A stretch of 39,584 nucleotides of DNA. It comes from Mesorhizobium sp. LNHC252B00. Lineage in GTDB: Bacteria; Pseudomonadota; Alphaproteobacteria; Rhizobiales; Rhizobiaceae. A model generated the notes under the pieces. The model was not told the origin of the DNA, ran no database searches, and saw nothing but the letters and a program-made list of their open reading frames with translations. The stretch covers positions 10,489 through 50,072 of the forward strand of contig NZ_AYWO01000031.1 of assembly GCF_000502955.1 (NCBI RefSeq). The letters are read 5' to 3'. The position numbers were made by a program, and so were the translations under genes. Positions 25,482 through 33,814 of this stretch are shown here, piece by piece (within the stretch, counting starts at the first letter, position 1; every line of letters starts with the position of its first letter).

Positions 25482-26230
25482 CAATTGACGAAGTGGAACA
25501 GGCGCGAAGCACGCATCAGCGACGGCCATTCCCAGATTTCGAGCGGGCTCGCCTTGCCGGCGATAGAGAAGAAAACAAGATTGGCGCGACCAACCAGATT
25601 TTCTGCGGGAACGTAGCCGACAGTGAAACGGCTGTCGGCGGAATTGTCCCTGTTATCACCCATCATGAAATAATGGCCGGGCGGCACGTCGAATTCGCGC
25701 GTATTGTCGCCGATCGAATTCGAATTCAAGTCGAGCGTGTCATAGCTGACGCCATTGGGCAAGGTCTCGCGATAGACGTCGATAGGGCGCGATTCCTCGG
25801 TAATGTCGGGATTGTCGATCTGGCCGGTTTTCACGCGCGGCACGCCTTCGCCGTTGATGAAAAGCTGGCCGTCCTTGACCTGGATCTTGTCGCCGGGCAG
25901 GCCGATAACGCGCTTGATGTAGTCGACGGACGGGTCCGGCGGGAACTTGAACACCACCACATCGCCGCGCTTGGGCTCGGAGCCCCAGATGCGACCCGAA
26001 AAGATGTCGGGACCGAAAGGAAGCGAATAGCGCGAATAGCCGTAGGACCATTTGGTGACGAACAGATAATCACCTTCCAGAAGCGTCGGCCGCATCGATC
26101 CCGATGGGATCGAAAAGGGTTGGAACAAGAGCGTGCGGATGACCAGGGCGAGCAAAAGCGCCTGCACGATGACGCTGACGGTCTCGCCAAGGCCGCCGGA
26201 TTTCTTCACAGTTTTTTCAGCCACGCTCAT
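25481..26230 (-). CDS. lepB: Signal peptidase I
   Basis: 249 aa, inner-membrane serine/lysine protease that removes export signal peptides. A membrane helix lies at about 17-36 (TVSVIVQALLLALVIRTLLF). Nucleophile Ser45 is in IPSGSMRPTL and general base Lys106 is in YIKRVIGLPGD. The C-terminal box GDNRDNSADSRFTVGYVP is present. The start is placed at MSVAEKTVKK because the upstream 26 codons do not resemble the family. It is coupled to rnc downstream and follows acpS by 78 nt. Confidence 0.96.
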   Translation of the reverse strand: MSVAEKTVKKSGGLGETVSVIVQALLLALVIRTLLFQPFSIPSGSMRPTLLEGDYLFVTKWSYGYSRYSLPFGPDIFSGRIWGSEPKRGDVVVFKFPPDPSVDYIKRVIGLPGDKIQVKDGQLFINGEGVPRVKTGQIDNPDITEESRPIDVYRETLPNGVSYDTLDLNSNSIGDNTREFDVPPGHYFMMGDNRDNSADSRFTVGYVPAENLVGRANLVFFSIAGKASPLEIWEWPSLMRASRLFHFVN

Positions 26231-26308
26231 GTCGTCCTCGATTGTGCGTTGGATGGTATAGAGTCTCGGCGCGCGCTGGGCAACGTCAATGCCGGTCGTC
26301 AGATGCAA

Positions 26309-26722
26309 TCAATGTGGCGCTTCTTCGACGGGCAACGCCTCGATGATCACAAAGGCTTGGGCGAGCGGGAAATCGTCCGTGATTGTGAGATGGATTGCCG
26401 CCCGATGACCGTTTGGCAGGATTTTGGCCAGCCGCGCCTGTGCGCCTCCCGTCAGCGCCATGGTCGGCGCGCCGCTGGGCATGTTGACGACACCCATGTC
26501 GCGCCAGAACACGCCCTGCGCCAGACCGGTGCCCAGCGCCTTGGCGCAGGCCTCCTTGGCGGCGAAGCGCTTGGCGTAGGACGCCGCACGCGCCCGGCGG
26601 TTCTCGGAGCGGGCCTCTTCGACCTCGGTGTAGATTCTCTGGATGAAACGCCGACCGTGACGTTCCAGCGACTTCTCGATGCGTCTGATATCGATCAGGT
26701 CGCTGCCGATGCCGATGATCAT
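26309..26722 (-). CDS. acpS: Holo-[acyl-carrier-protein] synthase
   Basis: 137 aa. It transfers the phosphopantetheine group from CoA to the acyl carrier protein. The Mg/CoA motifs are GIGSDLIDI with Asp8, and RFAAKEACAKALGTG with Glu57. The length and the single-domain trimeric type are normal for AcpS. Its start overlaps the DUF2062 stop by 4 nt (26719-26722), and lepB follows after 78 nt on the same strand. Confidence 0.96.
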   Translation of the reverse strand: MIIGIGSDLIDIRRIEKSLERHGRRFIQRIYTEVEEARSENRRARAASYAKRFAAKEACAKALGTGLAQGVFWRDMGVVNMPSGAPTMALTGGAQARLAKILPNGHRAAIHLTITDDFPLAQAFVIIEALPVEEAPH

Positions 26723-27318
26723 CGTGCGGCGGAACCGATGCTGGCGCCAGGATGAGACGATTGCTGATGTCGGCGTGCACGCTCGGCCAGGCGCTTGCGC
26801 CGCTGCTCGCGGAAAGCGTTCATGCCCCAGCGCGTGACGCCATAGAACAGCAGTCCGAACACCAACCCGAGCGGAACCGCGCCGATCAGCATCGGCTCAA
26901 GGATAGGTTTCCACAATTGCGCAAAGGACAGGCTATGCAGCATCTCGCCCAGATGTGCCGGCGGCCCGTGCTGCGGCAGGCGATCATGCAGGATGAGCTT
27001 GCCTGTTTCCCAGGAGGCGCCCCACAGCAGAGGAAATGTCAGCGGATTGCCGAAGAACACCGCGCCGAGTGCCGCCGCGACCAGATTGCCGGCAATCACC
27101 CAGCAAAGGACGGCGGCGATGATGAAATGGAAGCCGACGGGAAAGAACGAAGCGAAGACGCCGGCAGCGACGCCGGCCGCCACCGCGTGCGGTGTGGCCT
27201 TCAGCCGCAGGATGCGTTTGGAAAAATATTGAAGCGAGCGCGAAAACGAGCGGCGCGGCCAAAGGTAGGTGCGCACCCGTTCGAATAGGCCATCAGGCTT
27301 GCGGCGTCGAAAAAGCAC
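26719..27318 (-). CDS. DUF2062 membrane protein
   Basis: About 199 aa. The segment LKATPHAVAAGVAAGVFASF followed by FPVGFHFIIAAVLCWVIAGN is characteristic of DUF2062, with three or four membrane helices in total. A basic cytoplasmic C-terminal tail follows. Function is unknown. The GTG at 27318 gives the family-like start LFRRRKPDGLFERVRTYLWP; the alternative GTG at 27351 adds 11 codons without a Shine-Dalgarno. The stop overlaps acpS by 4 nt, so it belongs to the acpS-lepB-rnc-era transcript. Confidence 0.85.
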   Translation of the reverse strand: MLFRRRKPDGLFERVRTYLWPRRSFSRSLQYFSKRILRLKATPHAVAAGVAAGVFASFFPVGFHFIIAAVLCWVIAGNLVAAALGAVFFGNPLTFPLLWGASWETGKLILHDRLPQHGPPAHLGEMLHSLSFAQLWKPILEPMLIGAVPLGLVFGLLFYGVTRWGMNAFREQRRKRLAERARRHQQSSHPGASIGSAAR

Positions 27319-27570
27319 TCTGTTCCCGTTCCACAGCTTCCGCGCCGGCACTTTCAGCCGGACGTGACAGCCACATCTTGCGCTTGACGATCACCCTATG
27401 GCAATCGCAACTTTGATATAGCCACGCGCCGGCGGGAGAACAACCAAACACCTTTCGTGCGCGCTTGTTGCCGCCTTCGCGGTGGCAGTCCTTGCTTCGA
27501 ACATTGGACAATAGCGGCGAATTTAAGGAACGGACAGTCGGATCGCCGAAAGGCGTAGCCTGGCCTGCGG

Positions 27571-27951
27571 CTACGGGAGGTATTCGCTGACCTCGATCAG
27601 ATTGCCGTCCGGGTCGCGAAAATAGACCGATATCATCGGTCCTCGGGCCCCGACACGTTCGACCGGACCTAGTTCCACCACCACATCATTGGCAGCAAGA
27701 TGGGTGCTGACTTCGCCCAACGGCCGGTCTGTGATCAAGCAGAAGTCGCCCGAGCCCGGCGTCGGCGCCTTGGCTTTCGGCTCGAAGGTGCGGCTAACCT
27801 CATGCACATTGATCTTCTGGGTGCCGAAAGCCAGTGCTGTCGGCCGGCCCGGCGTATCGATGCGTTCAAAGCCCAGCACGCGCTGATAAAAGTCACAGGT
27901 CACTTCCAGCGAAGCGACCGTCAACACGAAATGATCGATGCCGGCAATCAT
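27571..27951 (-). CDS. VOC (glyoxalase/bleomycin-resistance fold) protein
   Basis: 126 aa, a single vicinal-oxygen-chelate domain with two beta-alpha-beta-beta-beta units. The start is MIAGIDHFVLTVASLEVTCD, with a metal ligand at His7; the matching C-terminal ligand is Glu120 in DPDGNLIEVSEYLP. The substrate is unknown. An ATG at 28011 in the same frame would add 20 residues (MSPKSVERFWGNEMHENKLD), but that extension is encoded by the R3 dispersed repeat and is rejected. It follows pyrE by 66 nt on the same strand. Confidence 0.85.
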   Translation of the reverse strand: MIAGIDHFVLTVASLEVTCDFYQRVLGFERIDTPGRPTALAFGTQKINVHEVSRTFEPKAKAPTPGSGDFCLITDRPLGEVSTHLAANDVVVELGPVERVGARGPMISVYFRDPDGNLIEVSEYLP

Positions 27952-27961
27952 ATCCAATTTG

Positions 27962-28011
27962 TTTTCATGCATCTCGTTACCCCAAAACCGCTCCACACTT
28001 TTGGGCGACAT
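27962..28011 (-). repeat. Dispersed repeat R3, second copy, between pyrE and the VOC gene
   Basis: Read leftward, it starts ATGTCGCCCAAAAGTGTGG and continues AGCGGTTTTGGGG and ATGCATGAAAAC. It matches the copies at 3958-4056 and 35214-35262. It begins six bases after the pyrE stop codon. It happens to be open in the frame of the VOC gene, creating a false N-terminal extension. Confidence 0.8.
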
Positions 28012-28017
28012 GGATGG

Positions 28018-28596
28018 TCAGATGTTGCGGCTGCCGGGCTTGATCGCCGGGATGGCGGCCAGCTCCGGCGGCAGCCGGTCGGCCGGATAGGCCGGAACCT
28101 CATATTCGGCGAGTGCGATCAGCGGCACGCCGACATCCGTCTTGCCGGCCGAACGGTCGATGATGCAGGCCGCGGCAACCACTTCGGCGCCAAGCTCGCG
28201 CAGGCACGCGACGGTCTCGCGGATCGACAGGCCGGTGGTGACGATGTCTTCGACGATGACGACGCGCGCGCCCTTGGTAATCTCGAAGCGGCGCAGGCGG
28301 AACTCGCCCCCTTCCCGCTCGACCCAGATCGCCGGCACGCCGAGATGGCGCGAAGTCTCGTAAGCCGGGATCAGCCCGCCGATTGCCGGGCCGACGACGT
28401 AGTCGATCTTGCCGGGCACGCCCGCGCGGATCTTCTCGGCCAACGCCGTGCACAGCCGTTCGGTCTTGTCGGCATGCATGAACACGCGCGCCTTCTGCAG
28501 GAAGACCGGACTGCGCAGGCCCGAGGTCAAAATGAAATGCCCTTCCAGAACAGCACCGGCCTCGCGGAAAATGTCCAGCACTTCATCAGTGTTCAT
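28018..28596 (-). CDS. pyrE: Orotate phosphoribosyltransferase
   Basis: 192 aa. It joins orotate to PRPP, giving OMP in pyrimidine synthesis. The PRPP-binding loop is RVVIVEDIVTTGLS, with Glu116-Asp117 then TTG. VVGPAIGGLIPAYE and WVEREGGEFRLRRF are further family blocks. The start MNTDEVLDIFREAGAVLEG follows a GGAGC Shine-Dalgarno; 19 upstream codons were rejected because they run into the repeat-rich spacer. It is the third gene of an rpoZ-rsh-pyrE run, an order common in Hyphomicrobiales. Confidence 0.95.
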   Translation of the reverse strand: MNTDEVLDIFREAGAVLEGHFILTSGLRSPVFLQKARVFMHADKTERLCTALAEKIRAGVPGKIDYVVGPAIGGLIPAYETSRHLGVPAIWVEREGGEFRLRRFEITKGARVVIVEDIVTTGLSIRETVACLRELGAEVVAAACIIDRSAGKTDVGVPLIALAEYEVPAYPADRLPPELAAIPAIKPGSRNI

Positions 28597-28643
28597 TGTT
28601 TGCTCCATGCGGTGAATGGTGAATGGTAGCGAGCACCTTCTTT

Positions 28644-28678
28644 CACTATTCACTATTCACTATTCACTATTCACTATT
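28644..28678 (+). repeat. Heptanucleotide tandem repeat between rsh and pyrE
   Basis: Five perfect copies of CACTATT (28644-28678) end at the rsh stop codon, followed by a degenerate sixth (CACCCATT). On the pyrE side, GGTGAATGGTGAATGG (28611-28626) is complementary in part (GTGAAT against ATTCAC), so the spacer RNA could fold back on itself. Such arrays change copy number by slippage. Confidence 0.9.
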
Positions 28679-30906
28679 CACCCATTCACACGCCGTGCGT
28701 CGCTGACGCTCGTATTGTCCTTGAGCTGCGACAGCAGCCGGTTCAGATGCTTCAGATCCCAGACCTCGAGATCGATCAGCATTTCGGTGAAGTCGGGCGC
28801 GGTGCGCACCATCGACAGCGTGTGGATGTTGGCGTCGTTCGACGCCACCACCTGGGCGATATCGGCGAGCGAACCCGGTGCATTGATGGCGGTGACCGAG
28901 ACGCGCGCCGGAAAGCGTTCCTTGGTGCGCTCGTCAATGTCCCAGCGCACGTCGATCCAGCGTTCTGGCTGATCGTCGAAAGCCTGCAGCGCCGGCGACT
29001 GGATCGGATAGATGGTGATGCCGGTGCCCGGCTGGACGATACCGACGATGCGGTCGCCAGGGACCGCACCTTCGGGCGCGAAACGCACTGGCAGGTCGCC
29101 GCGCACGCCGCGGATCGGCACGGCGCCATCACGTGGCTGGTCCTTGTCCTTGCGCGCGGCGCGGCCCGGAATCTGGAACAGCATGCCGGCGGCATTGCGG
29201 ATCTTCGACCAGCCCTCCTCGCGGGGCTTGGGTGCAGCCGTGGTGATGCGCTCGTCCTTGTAGTCGGGGAATACTGCCTTCATGACGTCGGCGGAGGCAA
29301 GCTCGCCACGCCCAACTGAGGCCAGCACATCCTCGATGTCCTTGCGCGCCAACCGGTGCAGCACCTGCTTCAGGCTCTCCTTGGTGAAAGTCTTGCCGGC
29401 GCGCTCGAAGGCGCGTTCCAGGATGCGGATGCCGAGACCTGAATATTGCTTGCGGATGGCGTTCTTGGTGGCACGGCGGATGGCCGAGCGCGCTTTGCCG
29501 GTGACGACGACCGATTCCCACGCCGCCGGCGGCACCTGTGCCTTGGAGCGGATGATCTCGACCTCGTCGCCGTTCTTCAGTTCTGTCATCAGCGGCATGA
29601 TGCGCCCGTTGACCTTGGCGCCGACGCACGTGTCACCCACATCGGTATGCACCGCATAGGCAAAGTCGATCGGTGTCGCGCCGCGCGGCAGCGCAATCAG
29701 CATGCCTTTCGGGGTGAAGCAAAATACCTGGTCCTGGAACAGCTCCAGCTTGGTGTTTTCGAGGAAATCCTCGGGATTGTCACCCTCGGCAAGCTGCTCG
29801 ATGGTGCGCCGCAGCCAGGCGTATGCGTTGGTCTCTTTCGAGATCGCATGGGCGGCACCGTTCGTCTTGCCGCCGGTATCCTTGTAGATCGAATGGGCCG
29901 CAACGCCGTATTCGGCAATCTTGTTCATCTCTCGGGTGCGGATCTGCAGCTCGACGCGCTGACGCGAAGGCCCGACGATCGTGGTGTGGATCGATCGGTA
30001 ATCATTCTGCTTCGGCGTCGAAATGTAATCCTTGAAGCGGCCCGGCACCATCGACCATGTCGTGTGAATGGCGCCAAGCGCCCGGTAACAGTCCTCGATG
30101 GTGTCGACGACGACGCGGAAGCCAAAAATGTCCGACAGCTGCTCGAAGGACAGCGCCTTGGCCTCCATCTTGCGGAACACGGACCACGGCTTCTTCTGAC
30201 GGCTTTTCACGCTGGCATTGATCGCATGCTTCTCGAACAGCCCTGACAGCGCCTTTTCGATCTCGGACAGCACACCCTTATTGCGCTCGAAGATTTCGGC
30301 GAGCCGGGCAGTGACGGCGCGATGGGCCTCCGGATTGATGAAGCGGAAGGCGATCTCCTCGAGCTCTTCGCGCATGCCTTGCATGCCCATGCGGCCGGCC
30401 AGCGGCGCATAGATGTCCATCGTCTCCTCGGCGATGCGCAGGCGCTTGGCCTCCGGCATATGGTCGAGGGTTCGCATGTTGTGCAGGCGGTCGGCGAGCT
30501 TGACCAGAAGCACGCGGACATCTTCCGAAATCGCCAGCAGAAGCTTGCGCAGGTTTTCCGCCTGCTCGGCCTTCTTCGACACGAGGTCGAGCTTCTTCAG
30601 CTTGGTCAGTCCCTCGACCAGCTTGCCCATTTCGGGCCCGAACAGCTCATCGATCTCGGCCCGTGTCGCCGTGGTGTCCTCAATCGTGTCGTGCAGCAGG
30701 GCGACCGCGATCGTCGCCTCGTCCATATGCATTTCGGTGAGGATGGCAGCGACTTCGAGCGGATGCGAGAAATAGGGATCGCCGGAAGCGCGTTTCTGAT
30801 GGCCATGCTTCTGCATGGCGTAGACATAAGCCTTGTTGAGCAACGCCTCGTTGACGTCAGGCTTGTAGCGCTGGACGCGCTCGACAAGCTCATACTGACG
30901 CATCAT
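28678..30906 (-). CDS. rsh: Bifunctional (p)ppGpp synthetase/hydrolase, RelA/SpoT homologue
   Basis: 742 aa, cytoplasmic stringent-response enzyme. The HD hydrolase domain is at about 45-200 with His72-Asp73 in LLHDTIEDT. The synthetase domain is at about 235-380. Its RFKD motif at 290-293 is the form found in enzymes that keep both activities, rather than the acidic version of synthetase-only RelA. The TGS domain is at about 393-455 (VFCFTPKGMLIALPRGATPI) and a C-terminal ACT domain at about 665-735 (SVTAINAPGSLADIAQVV). Two adjacent ATGs begin the frame. It follows rpoZ and precedes pyrE on the same strand. Confidence 0.97.
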   Translation of the reverse strand: MMRQYELVERVQRYKPDVNEALLNKAYVYAMQKHGHQKRASGDPYFSHPLEVAAILTEMHMDEATIAVALLHDTIEDTTATRAEIDELFGPEMGKLVEGLTKLKKLDLVSKKAEQAENLRKLLLAISEDVRVLLVKLADRLHNMRTLDHMPEAKRLRIAEETMDIYAPLAGRMGMQGMREELEEIAFRFINPEAHRAVTARLAEIFERNKGVLSEIEKALSGLFEKHAINASVKSRQKKPWSVFRKMEAKALSFEQLSDIFGFRVVVDTIEDCYRALGAIHTTWSMVPGRFKDYISTPKQNDYRSIHTTIVGPSRQRVELQIRTREMNKIAEYGVAAHSIYKDTGGKTNGAAHAISKETNAYAWLRRTIEQLAEGDNPEDFLENTKLELFQDQVFCFTPKGMLIALPRGATPIDFAYAVHTDVGDTCVGAKVNGRIMPLMTELKNGDEVEIIRSKAQVPPAAWESVVVTGKARSAIRRATKNAIRKQYSGLGIRILERAFERAGKTFTKESLKQVLHRLARKDIEDVLASVGRGELASADVMKAVFPDYKDERITTAAPKPREEGWSKIRNAAGMLFQIPGRAARKDKDQPRDGAVPIRGVRGDLPVRFAPEGAVPGDRIVGIVQPGTGITIYPIQSPALQAFDDQPERWIDVRWDIDERTKERFPARVSVTAINAPGSLADIAQVVASNDANIHTLSMVRTAPDFTEMLIDLEVWDLKHLNRLLSQLKDNTSVSDARRVNG

Positions 30907-31034
30907 GGGCGGGATCTCGCAGCGGTGAAATGATTGATGCGCCGCACTAGCGTACGGCGCACCTCATAGATAGCCACGGAACTGACTGGACGGAAGTGCC
31001 GGAAACGTATTCCAGGCAGGTCCAGAGCGCTCGC

Positions 31035-31436
31035 TTAGTAGTCGTCACTCTTTTCCGGCGGTACCAGGCCCTCGATGCCGGCCAGGAGATCTTCCTCGGT
31101 CATGCGATCGAAGGTGATGTTCTCCTCGGTGTCGTCGGCGTCGGTGGCCGCGACAGCGGCGCCGGTCTGATCGGCAATCGCCTCGCCATCAGCTTCGGGC
31201 TCGTCGACCTCGACATGCTTCTGCAGCGAATGGATCAGATCTTCCTTGAGGTCGTCGGGCGACAGGGTCTCGTCGGCGATCTCGCGCAGCGCTACGACCG
31301 GGTTCTTGTCGTTGTCACGCGGCACGGTGATCGGTGCGCCCTGGCTGATCTGCCGGGCGCGGTGGCCGGCCAACAGCACCAGCTCGAAGCGGTTGTCGAC
31401 CTTGTCGATGCAATCTTCAACGGTTACGCGGGCCAT
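31035..31436 (-). CDS. rpoZ: RNA polymerase omega subunit
   Basis: 133 aa. It assists beta-prime folding and forms part of the ppGpp-binding site, matching its place upstream of rsh. The start MARVTVEDCIDKVDNRFELV is canonical. The C-terminus is extended and acidic (EEDLLAGIEGLVPPEKSDDY), as usual in alphaproteobacteria and longer than the 91 aa of E. coli. A Shine-Dalgarno AAAGGGG fixes the ATG at 31436 against a longer open frame. Confidence 0.96.
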   Translation of the reverse strand: MARVTVEDCIDKVDNRFELVLLAGHRARQISQGAPITVPRDNDKNPVVALREIADETLSPDDLKEDLIHSLQKHVEVDEPEADGEAIADQTGAAVAATDADDTEENITFDRMTEEDLLAGIEGLVPPEKSDDY

Positions 31437-31764
31437 GGATGCCCCTTTCATGCGATGGATTTGATGGAAAACAGGCGCGGTCCATAACCCGAACGCCGCC
31501 AAAATACAAGCATCATGGCAATGGCGGGGCTGCAGGGCGCTCATTCTCTGGGTCAAACACCCGATTCCGCAAAATCAGCCTGCACGTATGCGTTCGGTGT
31601 GCCGATCACAATTGCTTGCTGTGCTGCAACACGCCCTTGGATTGCCGCGAAACTGGCGCTATCTCGGATGGCATAGAGGTCAGCCGGTTTATTATGAGCC
31701 TGACCGAACGTCGCTATCGCATTTCGTTAAGACGGCCATTTATTTCGAGAAGGAATAATTTTCC

Positions 31765-32346
31765 ATGTTCGACCCTCGTGAAAAAATCGCCCTATTCATC
31801 GACGGCGCCAATCTCTATGCGACGTCGCGCGCGCTAGGCTTCGACATCGACTATCGCAAGCTTCTGGCGAGCTTCCAGAAGCGTGGTTATCTGCTGCGCG
31901 CCTATTATTACACGGCGCTGGTCGAGGATCAGGAATACTCCTCGATCCGTCCGCTGATCGACTGGCTCGACTATAACGGCTTCAAGGTGGTTACCAAGCC
32001 GGCCAAGGAATTTACCGACTCGACGGGCCGCCGCAAGATCAAGGGCAATATGGACATAGAGCTCACGGTCGATGCGCTGGAACTCGCCGATGTCGTCGAC
32101 CACTACGTCATCTTTTCCGGCGACGGCGATTTCCGCACACTGGTCGAGGCGCTGCAGCGGCGTGGCCGCAAGGTGTCGATCGTCTCGACCATGGCCTCTC
32201 AGCCGCCGATGATCTCCGACGATCTGCGTCGCCAGGCCGACCATTTCATCGACCTGACGACACTGAAGAACGAGGTTGGCCGCGATCCGTCCGAGCGGCC
32301 GGTGCGCCGGCCAGAGCCGGCCGAAGTCGACGAGGACGACTATTGA
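31765..32346 (+). CDS. NYN-domain protein (LabA/DUF88 family)
   Basis: 193 aa. It is a PIN-like NYN ribonuclease fold: FIDGANLY with Asp13, KGNMDIELTVDAL with Asp97 and Asp103, and FSGDGDFRTLVEAL with Asp120 and Asp122. All acidic residues of the predicted metal site are present. The tail from about 170 is Pro/Glu-rich. The family is thought to process RNA, but bacterial targets are not settled. AAGGAAT precedes the ATG. The last bases overlap the start of the uracil-DNA glycosylase gene. It is divergent from rpoZ across about 330 nt. Confidence 0.9.
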   Translation: MFDPREKIALFIDGANLYATSRALGFDIDYRKLLASFQKRGYLLRAYYYTALVEDQEYSSIRPLIDWLDYNGFKVVTKPAKEFTDSTGRRKIKGNMDIELTVDALELADVVDHYVIFSGDGDFRTLVEALQRRGRKVSIVSTMASQPPMISDDLRRQADHFIDLTTLKNEVGRDPSERPVRRPEPAEVDEDDY

Positions 32347-33014
32347 GGCCGGTCGCTTTGACCGCCCGTTCCGCATCCGAACCCGATCGCGATTGCCCGC
32401 TCTGCCCACGGCTGCATGATTTCATCGCCGAGTGGCGGCAGCGCGAACCGTCCTGGTTCAATGCGCCGGTGCCGACTTTCCTGCCGCCGGAAGGCGATGC
32501 CACGGTTCGGTTGCTTATCGTCGGACTGGCGCCTGGCTTGCGCGGTGCCAACCGTACCGGACGCCCTTTCACCGGCGACTTTGCCGGCGACCTGCTCTAC
32601 TCGACCCTGATTTTGCACGGCTTTGCACGCGGCGAGTTCAAGGCTCGGCCAGATGACGGACTGGAACTGGTCGGCACGGCGATCACCAATGCGGTGCGCT
32701 GCGTCCCGCCGGAGAACAAGCCGGCGGGCGCCGAAATCGCCACATGCCGGACGTTCCTGGTGCCGACAATTGCCCGGTTCCCCAATTTGCGCGCCGTGCT
32801 GGCACTGGGATCGATCGCGCACCAGTCGACCGTGCGGGCACTGGGTAGGCGTGTCGCCGCCTATCCGTTCAAGCATGGCGGACAACTGCCGGCCGGGAAC
32901 ATCACGCTGTTTTCGAGCTATCACTGTTCACGCTACAATACCAATACCGGCGTGCTGACCGAGGCGATGTTCGTTGGTGTTTTCAGCCAGATAGCGAAAT
33001 TCCTGCGGACGTAG
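32343..33014 (+). CDS. Uracil-DNA glycosylase, family 5 type (UDGb-like)
   Basis: 223 aa. It removes uracil and possibly other deaminated bases from DNA. Motif A reads GLAPGLRGANRTGRPFTGD at 61-79, the UDGb form without the usual active-site Asp/Asn. Four cysteines, Cys18, Cys21, Cys120 and Cys135, fit an iron-sulfur cluster. The C-terminal motif is YHCSRYNTNTG with His194; many relatives have HPS or HVS there. The start is TTG at 32343, overlapping the NYN stop (TTGA), so translation is coupled. An internal alternative start would lose the first cysteines. Confidence 0.88.
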   Translation: MRPVALTARSASEPDRDCPLCPRLHDFIAEWRQREPSWFNAPVPTFLPPEGDATVRLLIVGLAPGLRGANRTGRPFTGDFAGDLLYSTLILHGFARGEFKARPDDGLELVGTAITNAVRCVPPENKPAGAEIATCRTFLVPTIARFPNLRAVLALGSIAHQSTVRALGRRVAAYPFKHGGQLPAGNITLFSSYHCSRYNTNTGVLTEAMFVGVFSQIAKFLRT

Positions 33015-33055
33015 CGGATGTTCTGCGGGAACAGAATCTGGCGTCGGCGGACTTG

Positions 33056-33766
33056 TCAGCGCAGCGGCGCAGACAGCACGTTCAACATCGCAGGCCCACC
33101 CTGCAGCACATTCAGGTCGACATCGCCTTCGACGCCGTCGACGCGACCCCTGTTGTGGTATTGCCACAAGATCCAGTCGTCGCGGTCCGGCTCCTGAAGC
33201 AATGAGCGAAGCCAGTGCGGGCGCGCAGTGATGCGCCCGGCATAGGTCCGCGCGGCCTCGTCGGTCAGATAGATGATCGCCGGCTTGCCGAACGCCGCCT
33301 CGACAGGGGCGAGGAACGCCGCCAGTTCGGCGCTCAGTTGCTCCGGCGTTGGCCGCTGCGGACAGTTGCCGCCGAACTCGATGTCGACGACCGGCGGCAG
33401 CAAGGGCCGATCGCGTGGTACCACCGAGATGAAATTCTTCGCCTGGTCGCCACCTGGCCGGCAGAAGGTGAAGAAATGATAGGCGCCGACAGCCAGACCG
33501 GCAGCCCGGGCCTCTTCCAGATTCCTCGCGAAGGCATCGTCGATGTGGTCACCACCTTCCGTCGCCTTGATGACGGCAAAGGCGACGTCGTCGGAGGCAA
33601 CGCGCCGCCAGTCGATCCGGCCCTGATGATGGGAGACGTCGATGCCCCTGACCGGATATCTATTGCGGTCCGGCGAGAATGACCTGAAATAGAGATAGCC
33701 GCCCGCTGCGACCAAACATACCACGGCAAGGCTGGCCAAACCCACGAGGACAATCCGGTTCTTCAA
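33056..33766 (-). CDS. GH25-family muramidase (lysozyme-like), membrane-anchored
   Basis: 236 aa. An N-terminal membrane helix (about 5-27) is followed by a glycoside hydrolase 25 domain. The catalytic pattern is GIDVSHHQG with Asp43, and PVVDIEFGG with Asp128 and Glu130. YITARPHW-like and WQYHN segments complete the barrel. It would cut peptidoglycan in the periplasm. It converges on the UDG gene (41-nt gap) and follows smpB on the same strand with a short duplicated spacer. Confidence 0.88.
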   Translation of the reverse strand: MKNRIVLVGLASLAVVCLVAAGGYLYFRSFSPDRNRYPVRGIDVSHHQGRIDWRRVASDDVAFAVIKATEGGDHIDDAFARNLEEARAAGLAVGAYHFFTFCRPGGDQAKNFISVVPRDRPLLPPVVDIEFGGNCPQRPTPEQLSAELAAFLAPVEAAFGKPAIIYLTDEAARTYAGRITARPHWLRSLLQEPDRDDWILWQYHNRGRVDGVEGDVDLNVLQGGPAMLNVLSAPLR

Positions 33767-33778
33767 ACGAATGGCCCC

Positions 33779-33814
33779 AACCTACCCGCGCTGTTTTACC
33801 TACCCGCGCTCTTT
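33779..33814 (-). repeat. 18-bp tandem duplication covering the smpB stop codon
   Basis: Leftward, AAAGAGCGCGGGTAGGTA is followed at once by AAACAGCGCGGGTAGGTT (16 of 18 bases equal). The first copy holds the last four smpB codons and the TAG; the second holds an in-frame second TAG. So a read-through product would end RG, stop, VKQRG, stop. Confidence 0.85.

Noticed and set aside
27293..27511. A 72-codon frame between the VOC and DUF2062 genes
   Set aside because: It overlaps the start of DUF2062, and its sequence resembles no family.
28611..28683. Heptanucleotide array considered as a CRISPR
   Set aside because: Unit length is 7 bp and there are no spacers.
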